A stretch of DNA of 64,000 nt from Chitinophaga alhagiae (lineage in GTDB: Bacteria > Bacteroidota > Bacteroidia > Chitinophagales > Chitinophagaceae): NCBI RefSeq assembly GCF_003568665.1, contig NZ_QXMH01000004.1, positions 414,942-478,941 on the forward strand. Direction: 5' to 3'. Each line of letters opens with the position of its first letter. Within the stretch, counting starts at the first letter, position 1. The translations under genes and the position numbers were made by a program. The notes beneath the pieces are model-generated. The model worked only from the letters and a program-made list of their open reading frames with translations. It did no database searches and was not told the origin of the DNA. Shown here piece after piece: positions 26,301-34,847 of the stretch.

Positions 26301-26812
26301 AACACCAGTATGGAACCGGCGCTGGCCACGCGGATGCTGAAGCGGCCGTTGCCGTCTGTAGCCGTACCGTTGGAAGTACCTTTCTCCTGCACGCTTACAC
26401 CGGGTACGGCCTGCCCCTGTTCATCAGTTACCTGGCCTCTTACCGCCAGATCAACAGCCCTGGGCGCGGCTATTTTCGGTTCCGCCGCCGCAGCGCGGGG
26501 GCGGATGGCGTACGCGCCTTCTCCCAGCTTCACCGCGGTGAGGCCTACGGGTGGCAGCATGCGTTCCAGCTGCTGCTCCAGGTTTCCGGCGCTGCTGGCG
26601 GCCACATATTTATCCGCCACCTGTTCATAATTATAACTGAAATGCACCTTGAAGCGGGCTTCGAGGCCGGTGAGCACCTTCAGGAGGGCCACCTTGCCGG
26701 CGCTTTTTGCGGCGCCGCGCACTAACGTTTCCTGCGCCCGGGAGGGCAGGGATCCGCACAAAACCAACATCACCAGAAATGGAGCGATAAACTTTGTAAA
26801 GCTCTTTTGCAT
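23354..26812 (-). CDS. SusC/RagA TonB-dependent receptor with STN domain
   Basis: 1152 residues. Order of domains: signal peptide (to PSRAQ); STN domain (about 45-110), used to signal through FecR; carboxypeptidase-like repeat (about 125-200, GQVTDEQGQAVPGVSVQEKG); TonB box-like VVVTALG; plug (NVVNSLSGKVTGVNV, QPLYVVDGVPI, ASASALYGSRAINGVI); and a long beta-barrel ending SFGFKLGFNF. It imports a ligand captured by SusD using TonB energy. The FecR gene ends 21 bases upstream, so FecR, SusC, SusD and the enzymes form one transcription unit. Confidence 0.96.
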   Translation of the reverse strand: MQKSFTKFIAPFLVMLVLCGSLPSRAQETLVRGAAKSAGKVALLKVLTGLEARFKVHFSYNYEQVADKYVAASSAGNLEQQLERMLPPVGLTAVKLGEGAYAIRPRAAAAEPKIAAPRAVDLAVRGQVTDEQGQAVPGVSVQEKGTSNGTATDGNGRFSIRVASAGSILVFSSVGYQTREVAAGNGNVNVQLSQDVRSLEGVVVTALGIKRQEKALGYSIATLDAEKIATVKDVNVVNSLSGKVTGVNVRATSSDPGATVLVNIRGQSRFGDASANQPLYVVDGVPIASAVRTPRQPVGQSVVDYGSTVSDINPDDIASVTVLKGASASALYGSRAINGVILITTKSGSGAKKGLGVSVNSSSMFDRAWLFPNFQNEFGAGDRAGSDETISPATWGPRIDIGTKHVQWDSPLDANGDPIPTDWVSYPDRHKDFYQTGVTLTNNIAITGNNKDGNFRLSYTNLMNEGVIPNTDLKRNTLNVAAGYNLSSKVRVSTNIGYTKNKSDNRPTFNRGSVGNIVYTTTPNVDIKKLRNYWVPGKEGLEQFTHLPGDMDNPYFVAYQFINAFDRDRLTGNVTVNIDITKDLSLMARTGLDMFSENRESKRPFGSIRNPTGAYAIETETFREQNTDFLLTYKKNLNPDWFISVSGGANRMDQSGTSTVQSSESLVMPGLYNISNAKAGTVFNNSWRQRKRINSVLGTGHVAYKNYAFLDLTARNDWSSTLPKSNNSYFYPSATLSLILTDMFRISSGPLSFAKLRANWAQVGDDTGPYQLYNTYSFGQDWGDVKRANMQFALKNNALKPLIATSVELGTDLRFFNGRLGLDFTYYNTMIRNQIVNIPSTMASGYSSKLINAGKVQNKGFEIGLSGTPVKGAFTWDVNVNFTRNRNKIIELTEGLTGFLQGGAEGVQYEVREGQQLGDFYARKWATVPDGPYKGEPLLDSDGSNQRLNQYEKIGNYNPDFMVGINNSFRYKNFTLNALVDWRQGGQFYSYVAKNLLSDGRTTTTLGGRDPQSGGIAWNDGTNDRTDGMILHGYIEDGAGGYKLNTKVTDPENYYGEYYWDYNSRSTFDASYVKLRELSLTYMFSQKTLGRLPVSNVSLALIARNLFTWTAAEQGYDPETSMTISNGSFSPGVTSWGMPYTRSFGFKLGFNF

Positions 26813-26833
26813 AACGGTAGTTTTTAAATAATC

Positions 26834-27799
26834 TTATTCAATAACGATAGTTGAGTCACGCTGTTCTATTTTCACGCCATGCACTGCCCGCATGGCAGAC
26901 AACAGCAGGCCTATCTGGTTGCCCGGGTAAGTGCCCGTAAGCCGCAGGTCTTTAGCCGCGGTTTTCCGGAACTGTACAGTATAGCCATAGGTATCTTCCA
27001 GTATTGCGGCAATGGATGAAAGCGGTTCGTTCTCGAACACCAGCCGGTGGTCTTTCCAGGCCAGGAACTTTGCCGGGTCTACCTTGCGGCGCTCGCTCCC
27101 CGTGGCGGAAACGGTCACCAGGTCTCCCGGCACCATATCCAGGTCATTCATCTTCACCTTTCCTTCCTCCAGCACCACGGTAACCGCCCCCCTCCTGTTA
27201 TGTACATTGAAGGCGGTACCCATTACTTCCACATTGCCCATTGGCGTATGCACCCTGAACTTGGGGTGCAGGCCTGAAGGATGGGAGGTGACCTTGAAAA
27301 AGGCCTCCCCGTTCAACATCACCTCCCTTTCGCGGGAGGCTGACCAGGATTTTTGATAACGCAGGCGGGAATTGGCGTTCAGTATCACCCGTGAGCCGTC
27401 GGGCAGCGCCACTTCCCTGGTTTCAGCAAATGAGGTAGTGATGGTAACAGTTGCAGGTGAGGGTGGCCATAGGAATAGAATGCCTAATATCAGTGAGGCG
27501 GCCGCTGCTGATATAATATAGATCAGCCGCCGCCGTGCGGAAGATTCATTTTTTTTAGTCTGGTCAAGCGCCTGGTTGATGTTTTGCATAACTGCTGTCA
27601 TTTCAGCCGGGTCAACTTCCGTTGAATGAAAACGAAGGGCCTCTACCAGTTTCCTGGCGGTGGTAATGGCCGATGCCTTGTCCGGGTTGGCGGCCTGCCA
27701 GCCGGTCCAGAACTCGTGGTTACTGCCGTGCTGCACCCAGGCCTGGAAAGAGGCGTCCGCAACAAAATCCGCTGCTTCGTAATGCCTGTAATTCGTCAT
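26834..27799 (-). CDS. FecR family anti-sigma factor
   Basis: 321 residues from ATG 27799; the extension to 27829 is not needed. The N-terminal cytoplasmic part (1-90) contains the FecR_N-type FWTGWQAANPDKA. One membrane helix (about 100-118, LIYIISAAAASLILGILFLW) is followed by the periplasmic FecR beta domain (VALPDGSRVILNANSRLRY, GNVEVMGTAFNV) and the C-terminal DUF4974/STN-like part (ETYGYTVQFRKTA-like). It should receive the signal from the SusC STN domain and control the sigma factor encoded upstream. Confidence 0.94.
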   Translation of the reverse strand: MTNYRHYEAADFVADASFQAWVQHGSNHEFWTGWQAANPDKASAITTARKLVEALRFHSTEVDPAEMTAVMQNINQALDQTKKNESSARRRLIYIISAAAASLILGILFLWPPSPATVTITTSFAETREVALPDGSRVILNANSRLRYQKSWSASREREVMLNGEAFFKVTSHPSGLHPKFRVHTPMGNVEVMGTAFNVHNRRGAVTVVLEEGKVKMNDLDMVPGDLVTVSATGSERRKVDPAKFLAWKDHRLVFENEPLSSIAAILEDTYGYTVQFRKTAAKDLRLTGTYPGNQIGLLLSAMRAVHGVKIEQRDSTIVIE

Positions 27800-27883
27800 A
27801 ATGCTCGTGTATCTGAATAGAGGAGGCATAGAGCGGGCAAAATGCCCTCAGGGTTTGGCAACTTTTTTCGGGAAAAATGGGAA

Positions 27884-28477
27884 TTAATGTTTCGAGAGCA
27901 GGAGCCCGTCTTTTTCCAGCACCGCCTTCAGCTCTGTAATAGCCCTGTAAACCAGCGTTCTGGCGTATTTTACTTCTTTCAGCTGCATAATGCCGGCTAT
28001 CTCATCATAGCCCATGCTTTCATAAAAACGGAGGTAAATGGCTTCTTTTTGCCGGTCTGTCAGCAGGTACAGGCTGCGCTGTAGGTGGCGCGCCTTCTTT
28101 TCTTCGTGCTGGCGGTTGATCAGGAGGTTTTCAGCGGAAAGCTCCAGGCTGAAATCATAGGCTTCTTCCTGCAGGGGCTCGCCGGCGCGGCGCGTTTCCG
28201 TGCCCAGCCGGCGCACCAGCTCGCGGCGGGCGGATACCAGCAGGTAACTTTTAGGGCGCTCCGGTATGGTCAGCGTTTGCCGTTTGAGGTACAGTTGTGT
28301 AAAAAAATCCTGCAGTACATCTTTCACCAAATGGCGGTTGTCTGTGAACCGGATGCAATACCGGAACAGCAGCGGGAAATACCGCCGGTACACTTCGCCA
28401 AAAGCATCCCGGTCACCCTCCCGGAGTTTCGTCCAGAGGGTGTGTTCGTCTTGTAGCGGAATATGCAAGTTGGTCAT
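27884..28477 (-). CDS. ECF RNA polymerase sigma factor
   Basis: 197 residues from ATG 28477; a TTG three codons earlier is less likely. Region 2 is seen in FGEVYRRYFPLLFRYCIRF and VLQDFFTQLYLKR. Region 4 is seen in LYLLTDRQKEAIYLRF and MGYDEIAGIMQLKEVKYART. This is the Bacteroidota FecI-like group that pairs with FecR. It probably directs transcription of the SusC/SusD locus that follows on the same strand. Confidence 0.94.
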   Translation of the reverse strand: MTNLHIPLQDEHTLWTKLREGDRDAFGEVYRRYFPLLFRYCIRFTDNRHLVKDVLQDFFTQLYLKRQTLTIPERPKSYLLVSARRELVRRLGTETRRAGEPLQEEAYDFSLELSAENLLINRQHEEKKARHLQRSLYLLTDRQKEAIYLRFYESMGYDEIAGIMQLKEVKYARTLVYRAITELKAVLEKDGLLLSKH

Positions 28478-28568
28478 ATGCAACAAGGATTAGGGAATAG
28501 CAATCGGCGTTCCAAACTACAAACAAAAAATCATCCGGCAATACTTTCCGCGCAGGAATAACGATGAA

Positions 28569-29513
28569 TTAATGATAAGCAGCCGCCGCCGTTGACACCT
28601 CCCTGATATTAAGCCGTTCGCACCACTTCCTGAAGTCCCGGTAAATATTGTTGAGCACTTCCTTCTGTTCAGGCGTCAGCTCCAGCACGTGGGCGCGACT
28701 GATAGTGCGCACCGGCAGGCCGCGCAGCTGCAGAAAATACTTGGCGCTCATCGGGTAAGCAATATGTATCAAAGGGTCTACCCGCTGCAGCTCCGCCTGT
28801 ATCCAGGCCACATCTTCCTGCCTGTCCGGATCATTGGCGTGCTGGCACAGCCATACCAGTATTTCCGGGTAAAAGTTGCCGGAAATGGAAGACATGCCCG
28901 CCGCTCCCATCTGCAGGGAGGCCACGGCGTTGGGCGTATGCGCATCATAGAACTCCAGCTTGCTGCCCGCGGCAATGGCCAGCTTCTCCCGTACGCTGTC
29001 TACATTGCAGGAGGTATCTTTATGATAGTTCAGCCGGTTGGTGTCCAGCAGGCGTTTTAGTATTTCAGGTGAAATAATGCGTTTGTAAGGGGCCGGGCAT
29101 TCATACAAACCCAGCGGTATGTTTCCCGTGAGGGAGAACAGCTTGTGAAAGCGCTCCCACAACACATCATCAGGCTCATCCACATGCGCAAAATGGCCCG
29201 TGATCAGTATCACGGAATCTATGCCCGTATCTGCTATCTTTTTAACGAACTCCGCCTTGTCTTCAATGGTAAGGCCAAAGGAGCCGGTAGCCACTATGGG
29301 CACGCGGCCGTTCACATAATTCACCACATGCCGCGTCAGCTCCAGCCGTTCATCTTCATTGATGCTGTACATTTCCGAAGAAAGACAATTGGCGAAAAAG
29401 CCCTTCACACCGGCGGCCAGGTAAAAATCAACCAGGTTCTCCACCACGCCGAAATCAATTTTCGCTTTCAGGTTGTAAGGGGTTATCATCACAGGCACAA
29501 ACTTCTTTTGCAT
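28569..29513 (-). CDS. Dihydrodipicolinate synthase / N-acetylneuraminate lyase family aldolase
   Basis: 314 residues, TIM barrel without signal peptide. The Schiff-base lysine is K165 in NYHKDTS, and the catalytic tyrosine is Y137 in GLYECPAPYKR. The latter replaces the more usual YNxP-x-x-TG, so the substrate is uncertain. Other family segments are PVMITPYN and GVKGFFANCLSSEMYSIN. Class I aldolases of this family cleave or make 2-keto acids such as sialic acid or keto-deoxy sugars. A sodium symporter gene lies 34 bases upstream on the same strand, suggesting that it supplies the substrate. Confidence 0.9.
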   Translation of the reverse strand: MQKKFVPVMITPYNLKAKIDFGVVENLVDFYLAAGVKGFFANCLSSEMYSINEDERLELTRHVVNYVNGRVPIVATGSFGLTIEDKAEFVKKIADTGIDSVILITGHFAHVDEPDDVLWERFHKLFSLTGNIPLGLYECPAPYKRIISPEILKRLLDTNRLNYHKDTSCNVDSVREKLAIAAGSKLEFYDAHTPNAVASLQMGAAGMSSISGNFYPEILVWLCQHANDPDRQEDVAWIQAELQRVDPLIHIAYPMSAKYFLQLRGLPVRTISRAHVLELTPEQKEVLNNIYRDFRKWCERLNIREVSTAAAAYH

Positions 29514-29547
29514 AAAATAGCCGTTTTTATAATTAATTGGAACAAAT

Positions 29548-31080
29548 TCATGTTTTCACCATCGCCCGCTTCAACCGCGTAAACAGGGTGCCTGCCAGAA
29601 AAATGGACAGGGTGCCCACCACAATGATCATATTCACATGCATGGGGCTTTTAAGGTGCTGCCAGCTGTCAGGAAAGTATTTGGACAAAGACATCCACAG
29701 TATCACCACAATGCCGATCAGCGTGGCCGCCACCGCTTCCGTATTTTTTGCTTTGGATACCACGCCCAGCAAAAACAGCCCCAGCATGCCGCCGGCAAAG
29801 ATGCCGGAAAGCTCCCACCAGATGTCCAGCACGCTCTTCACCCCTATCATGGCCATGCCAAAGCCGATGGCTATCACGCCGGTGACGGTGGTGGTGATGT
29901 AAAGCACCTTCATTTCTTTTTTTGGCCCCGGCGCTGGATTGATATAACGCTGGTAAATGTCTTTCAGGAATACCGTGGCGGAGCTGTTCATGCCGCTGGA
30001 AACGGTGCTCATGGCGGCGGAAAGGATGGCGGCAATGATGAGCCCTACCAGCCCCTTGGGTACCTTGGCCACCATGAAGTAAGGCAGTATCTTGTCCCCA
30101 TAGTCCGCAGGCGTCAGCGATTCCAGCGGCACGTTCCGCTCCAGCGCTACCTGCTGCTTCACCGCCAGCAGCAGTTCCGGCTGTTGCTGAAAGTAGGCGT
30201 ACAGGGCGGTGCCGATGAAAAAGAACGCCAGAGACACCGGCACGTACCAGTATACGCACAGCCATATGCTGCGCGATGCTTCTTTTTGGCTGCGGGCCGC
30301 GTGGTAGCGCTGCACGTAGTTCTGGTCCATGCCAAAGTTGTTCAGGTTGATGAAGAAGCCGTACAGGAATACCACCCAGAAGGTAGAGGTGCTGAGGTCA
30401 GTAATATTAAAGCTGCCCAGCGCAAACTTGTGGTTTGCCGCCCCTATCCTGATAATATCCGAAGGCCCGTTTTTCATTTCAAACAGGATGATGCCGAGTA
30501 TAATAAGCGCTCCCGCCGTTTTGACGAGGCCCTGTATCACTTCCGTCCAGATCACCGCTTCCATGCCGCCCAGCACGGTGTATACAATGATGCACGCGCC
30601 GGTCACGATCATGATGGTTTTCATGTCTAGCCCGGTCAGCGCCTGCAATGCCAGCGCCACACCAAAAAAGATGGAGCCCATCCGCGCCAGCTGCGTGAGT
30701 ATGAAACACACCATGGCGTATGTTCTGGCCCAGGCCCCGAAGCGGTGCTCCAGGTGCGTGTAGGCGCTGACCTCCCCGCTTTTGCGGTAGAACGGTACAA
30801 AGTACCGGCTCGCAATGTAAGCGGCCAAAGGCATAGACAGGCTGAACACAAAAGCGTTCCAGTTACTGCCGAATGCCTTGCCGGGCACGCCCAGGAACGT
30901 ATTGCTGCTTAAAAAAGTAGCATACAGCGAAAGGCCCAGCGCCCAGCCCGGTATAGTGCCTGACGCAGTGGTGAACTGCGCCGCATTTTTGTTCTTCCTC
31001 GAAAAATACACCCCAACCAGGACCATGCTGACGAGGTAAATGAAAATAACCAGTAAATCAATTAAAGGCAGATGGCTCAT
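29548..31080 (-). CDS. Sodium:solute symporter (SSS family)
   Basis: 510 residues with about 13 hydrophobic helices. The N-terminus IDLLVIFIYLVSMVLVGVYF, GTIPGWALGLSLYATFLSSNTFLG and GLIIAAILSAAMSTVSSGMN are the typical SSS segments, the last carrying the Na2-site serines. Family members import sugars, sialic acid or carboxylates with sodium. It is encoded with the aldolase at 28569 and divergent from an AraC regulator at 31186. A perfect -7 element, TATTTTTG (31124-31131, minus), lies 43 bases before the start. Confidence 0.93.
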   Translation of the reverse strand: MSHLPLIDLLVIFIYLVSMVLVGVYFSRKNKNAAQFTTASGTIPGWALGLSLYATFLSSNTFLGVPGKAFGSNWNAFVFSLSMPLAAYIASRYFVPFYRKSGEVSAYTHLEHRFGAWARTYAMVCFILTQLARMGSIFFGVALALQALTGLDMKTIMIVTGACIIVYTVLGGMEAVIWTEVIQGLVKTAGALIILGIILFEMKNGPSDIIRIGAANHKFALGSFNITDLSTSTFWVVFLYGFFINLNNFGMDQNYVQRYHAARSQKEASRSIWLCVYWYVPVSLAFFFIGTALYAYFQQQPELLLAVKQQVALERNVPLESLTPADYGDKILPYFMVAKVPKGLVGLIIAAILSAAMSTVSSGMNSSATVFLKDIYQRYINPAPGPKKEMKVLYITTTVTGVIAIGFGMAMIGVKSVLDIWWELSGIFAGGMLGLFLLGVVSKAKNTEAVAATLIGIVVILWMSLSKYFPDSWQHLKSPMHVNMIIVVGTLSIFLAGTLFTRLKRAMVKT

Positions 31081-31123
31081 AGTTGTTCGGTAGTGTCACG
31101 CGGAATATGGATGCTAAGTTTGC

Positions 31124-31185
31124 CAAAAATAATCACCCGCGCAATGTTTAATGTTATGAAAAGAATAGCTTAAATTACTGTAATT
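31124..31185. promoter_or_regulatory. Divergent promoter region, symporter/AraC
   Basis: TATTTTTG on the minus strand (31124-31131) fits TAnnTTTG for the symporter operon, although no clear TTTG lies 20 bases upstream. AATTAC-T-GTAATT (31173-31185) is a perfect dyad directly against the AraC ATG at 31186 and could be an autoregulatory site. Confidence 0.4.
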
Positions 31186-32064
31186 ATGATAAACGCTCCC
31201 ACCTTCCAGCAAACCAACTGGATCTTGCCGCCACAATTGCAGAAGAAACTTGAGAAACACCCGCTGGGCAAAAACCTGTACATCACGGAAATGGGCTTTT
31301 CCACTGAAAACAGCCCCCGTAGCTTATCACAGCCCAAAGGCAGTCCACATTACAGCCTGCTGTACTGCGCGCACGGCAAAGGCTGGTACGATGCGGGGCG
31401 CCGTATACCCATCAAAACCAACCAGTTCGTGATCATACCAAAAAAAATGCCCTTTTCCGCAGGGGCGGATGCCAGGGACCCATGGCGGTTGTACACGATA
31501 CAATTCAACGGGCTGCTGGCGGACGAGATATACTCCTACCTCTCCACAGACAAAAAAGGTGCACCGCGCACCGTGCCGCCCCTGGTAGGGCGCATTGCCC
31601 AGTTTGATGACATCCATCACCACCTGGACCTGATGAACAACATCGAGAACCTGCTATACGCCAACTTCCGCTTTTACAGCTTTTTAGGCACCTTCCGCCT
31701 TACCGTGTTCAACTACATGAAAAAAGGGGCGGACAATATTATAGAACGCAGCATCCTTATCATGAAACAGCACCTGCACACCCAGCTCACGCTGGCAGAC
31801 CTGGCCCGGGAAACACAGCTCTCCGCCTCCTACCTTTCTGCCCTGTTCAAGGAAAAGACCAAGTATTCCCCCATACAGCTCTTCACGTCCCTTAAAATAC
31901 AGAAGGCCAGCCAGCTGCTGAAAGAGACCAAACTGAGCATCAAGCAGATTGCGCAGGATATGGGGTATACGGACCAATACAGCTTTTCCCGCTCCTTCAA
32001 GCTGGTGATGGGCACCTCGCCCAAACAATTCCGGGAAGAAAGATATTTACGGCGACCGCTATAA
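31186..32064 (+). CDS. AraC family transcriptional regulator
   Basis: 292 residues. The N-terminal domain has an AraC ligand-binding appearance (CAHGKGWYDAGRRIPIKTNQ, FVIIPKKMPFSAGADARDPW). The C-terminal double HTH is seen at LTLADLARETQLSASYLSALF and SIKQIAQDMGYTDQYSFSRSF, closing with GTSPKQFREE. It is divergent from the symporter/aldolase operon and is the obvious candidate to control it. The next gene, at 32145, is separated by 80 bases and has a different function. Confidence 0.93.
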   Translation: MINAPTFQQTNWILPPQLQKKLEKHPLGKNLYITEMGFSTENSPRSLSQPKGSPHYSLLYCAHGKGWYDAGRRIPIKTNQFVIIPKKMPFSAGADARDPWRLYTIQFNGLLADEIYSYLSTDKKGAPRTVPPLVGRIAQFDDIHHHLDLMNNIENLLYANFRFYSFLGTFRLTVFNYMKKGADNIIERSILIMKQHLHTQLTLADLARETQLSASYLSALFKEKTKYSPIQLFTSLKIQKASQLLKETKLSIKQIAQDMGYTDQYSFSRSFKLVMGTSPKQFREERYLRRPL

Positions 32065-32144
32065 AAAACAAATCTTAAAGCGTATTTTATACCCGCATTT
32101 TTTCATTATGAGCATCCACGTAAACAGCACTTTAACATCAAACT

Positions 32145-34793
32145 ATGCTTAGAACGCTATCTGTAGTGGCACTGGCAGCCATTACCATTACCGCCTGTAC
32201 CACGCAGCCCGAAAAGACCGGGCCTGTAGATCCGAAGGTAGAAAAACTGAAACTGCCTGATAACTTTACCGCCGAGCATTTATACAGTCCGGGTGACAGT
32301 ATGCAGGGCTCATGGGTATCTATGACCTTTGACCCCAAAGGCCGCATGATCGTATCAGACCAGTTCGGCTACCTGTACCGCGTAACCGTACCGGCCATAG
32401 GGGACACTACCAACCGGCTCACCGCCGAACGGCTGAAAATTGGCGCAGATACCTCTTCCAAAGTAACCATGGGGTATGCGCAAGGCCTGCTGTACGCATT
32501 CAACAGCCTGTACGTGATGGTGAACCACAACAAAGACGAGAAATTCAGCCAGGGCAGCGGCCTGTACCGCCTGCAGGATACAGACGGAGACGACCAGTTT
32601 GACAAGATCACCCTGCTCAAGGAGCTGAAAGGCGAAGGCGAGCATGGCCCGCACAGCATCATCCTCAGCCCGGATAAAAAATCGCTCTATGTGGTGGCCG
32701 GTAACTTCACCCGCATACCGGAAATGAACAGCTACCGCATGCGCCCTACAGACAGCATAGATAACCTGTTGCCCATGATCAAGGACCCCGGCGGGCACGA
32801 CAGGATCGTGAATGCCCACGGCGGCTGGGTAGCGCATGTAGACTCTACCGGTTCCAACTGGGAACTGATCAGCTCTGGCTTCCGCAATCCGTTTGATATT
32901 GCGTTCAACGAGTCTGGCGACCTGTTCACGTACGATTCCGATATGGAATGGGACTTCGGCATGCCCTGGTACCGCCCCACCCGCATCTGCCATGTAACCA
33001 GCGGCAGCGAGTTCGGCTGGCGGCCCGGTACGGCCAAGTGGTCTCCCAACTACCCTGATAACCTGCCCGCCATCCTGAACATCGGGCAAGGTTCCCCCAC
33101 CAACGTAGTATCAGGCAGCGATGCCCGCTTCCCGGAAAAATACCGCAAGGCCATTTATGCGTTTGACTGGAGTTTTGGCATCATCTACGCCGTACACCTG
33201 GAACCGGATGGCGCCTCTTATAAGGCCACGGCCGAAGAGTTCCTTTCCGGCGCTCCCCTGCCGCTGACAGACGGTGTAATTGGCCCTGACGGCGCTATGT
33301 ACTTTCTCACCGGCGGCCGCCGGCTGGAATCAGACCTGTACCGCGTATACTATAAAGACAATACCGCAGACAACAGCCCGCTGAAAGCGCCCGCCCTCAC
33401 AGACGCGCAACAGGTACGCCGCCGGCTGGAACAATACCATGGCGGCGCCCGCGCCGGTGCGGTAGACGTGGCATGGCCCTATCTGAAACATGAAGACCGG
33501 TTCATCCGCTTTGCCGCCCGCATAGCGCTGGAAAACCAGCCTGTAGCAGAATGGCAAAACCGCGCGCTCGCGGAAACAGACCCGGTCACTATCATACAAA
33601 CCGGCATTGCCCTGGCCCGCCAGGGTACGCCCGTGTTGAAAGACAGCATCTTTTCCCGCCTGTTGACAGTAGACTATGGTAAACTCAGCGCCGTGCAGCA
33701 GGGAGACCTGTTGCGCGCCACCGAACTGGTGATCACCCGCATGGGCAATCCTGATGACGAACAACAGGCGCGGCTTGTTGCCTACCTCAACCCGCATTAC
33801 CCGGCCGCCAACAATGCCCTCAACCGCTCCCTGAGCAAGCTGCTGGTATACCTCAACGCGCCCGATGCGGTATCCAAGACCATGGCCCTGATGGCAAAAG
33901 CCGTAGATGACAAGGAAGAACAAAAAACCGCTACTTCCTCCGAAGACCTCATCATGCGCAATCCACAATACGGGCTGGACATTGCGGACATGCTGGCCAA
34001 AATGCCGCCTATGCAGCAGACCTGGTACGCCACCGTACTGAGCCAGGCCAAAACCGGCTGGACGCCGGAACTGCAGGAAACCTACTTCAAATGGTTTGCC
34101 AACGCCTTCGGCTTCAAAGGCGGCCGCAGCTTCATTGGCTTCCTTGACAAAGCCCGGAAGAACGCGCTGGCCCTGCTGCCCAAAAACGACTTTGCCCATT
34201 TCAACAGCATTTCAGGAGATTCTCTCGTGAGCAACGGCCGCAACAGCCTGACGGCAGGTTACCCCCAGCCCAAAGGTCCCGGCAAAAGGTGGAAGCTGAA
34301 AGAAGCAGTAGCCGTAATAGACAGCGGCCTCAGCAACCGCAACTACGAACAGGGCAAAGCCATGTTTGCCGTAACCCTCTGCAGCTCCTGCCATAACATG
34401 CGCGGCGAAGGCGGCACAGCCGGCCCAGACCTTACGCAGCTGGGCACCCGCTTTACAACTAAAGACATCCTGGAAGCGATCATAGACCCCAGTAAAACGG
34501 TATCTGACCAGTACGCCGCCACGGTATTCACCATGAAAGACGGCAGTTCCGTACTGGGCAGAATGGTGAATGACGACGCCGGCAAATACTACATTTCCCA
34601 GAACCCTTTCTCACCGCAAACAGTACGTGAGCTGGACAAAGAGCAGGTAACGGGTACCAAACTCTCTAAAGTGTCTGTGATGCTGCCGGGATTGATCAAC
34701 CGGCTGAATGCGGAAGAACTGAGAGATTTGATGGCCTATTTGAAGGCCGGAGGAAATCCGCAGGATACGGTGTTTCAGCAGAAGAAAAAATAA
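32145..34793 (+). CDS. PVC-type haem-binding propeller lipoprotein
   Basis: 882 residues. A lipoprotein signal (AITITACTT) leads to a six-bladed propeller resembling PQQ-type dehydrogenases (about 40-415), with GEHGPHSIILSPDKKSLYVVAG and SGFRNPFDIAFNESGDLFTYD. A helical repeat region follows (420-720). The C-terminus is a cytochrome-c-like domain of the TIGR02603 type with C746-SS-C749-H750 (LCSSCHNMRGEGGTAGPDL). The first half fits TIGR02604. It probably oxidises a sugar or alcohol and passes electrons to the haem. It has its own promoter region and a strong terminator. Confidence 0.88.
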   Translation: MLRTLSVVALAAITITACTTQPEKTGPVDPKVEKLKLPDNFTAEHLYSPGDSMQGSWVSMTFDPKGRMIVSDQFGYLYRVTVPAIGDTTNRLTAERLKIGADTSSKVTMGYAQGLLYAFNSLYVMVNHNKDEKFSQGSGLYRLQDTDGDDQFDKITLLKELKGEGEHGPHSIILSPDKKSLYVVAGNFTRIPEMNSYRMRPTDSIDNLLPMIKDPGGHDRIVNAHGGWVAHVDSTGSNWELISSGFRNPFDIAFNESGDLFTYDSDMEWDFGMPWYRPTRICHVTSGSEFGWRPGTAKWSPNYPDNLPAILNIGQGSPTNVVSGSDARFPEKYRKAIYAFDWSFGIIYAVHLEPDGASYKATAEEFLSGAPLPLTDGVIGPDGAMYFLTGGRRLESDLYRVYYKDNTADNSPLKAPALTDAQQVRRRLEQYHGGARAGAVDVAWPYLKHEDRFIRFAARIALENQPVAEWQNRALAETDPVTIIQTGIALARQGTPVLKDSIFSRLLTVDYGKLSAVQQGDLLRATELVITRMGNPDDEQQARLVAYLNPHYPAANNALNRSLSKLLVYLNAPDAVSKTMALMAKAVDDKEEQKTATSSEDLIMRNPQYGLDIADMLAKMPPMQQTWYATVLSQAKTGWTPELQETYFKWFANAFGFKGGRSFIGFLDKARKNALALLPKNDFAHFNSISGDSLVSNGRNSLTAGYPQPKGPGKRWKLKEAVAVIDSGLSNRNYEQGKAMFAVTLCSSCHNMRGEGGTAGPDLTQLGTRFTTKDILEAIIDPSKTVSDQYAATVFTMKDGSSVLGRMVNDDAGKYYISQNPFSPQTVRELDKEQVTGTKLSKVSVMLPGLINRLNAEELRDLMAYLKAGGNPQDTVFQQKKK

Positions 34794-34817
34794 CAACACC
34801 CGCTCCGCGGGTACCAG

Positions 34818-34847
34818 CGCCGGCCTTTTACGGGCCGGCGTTTTTTT
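34818..34847 (+). terminator. Strong intrinsic terminator
   Basis: CGCCGGCC, 7-base loop, GGCCGGCG, then seven T. It terminates the haem-binding protein gene and reaches into the stop codon of the convergent gene at 34846. Confidence 0.92.

Noticed and set aside
25175..26725. 516-codon open frame on the plus strand
   Set aside because: It is antisense to the SusC gene, has no family resemblance, and arises from the GC-biased third codon positions of the true gene.
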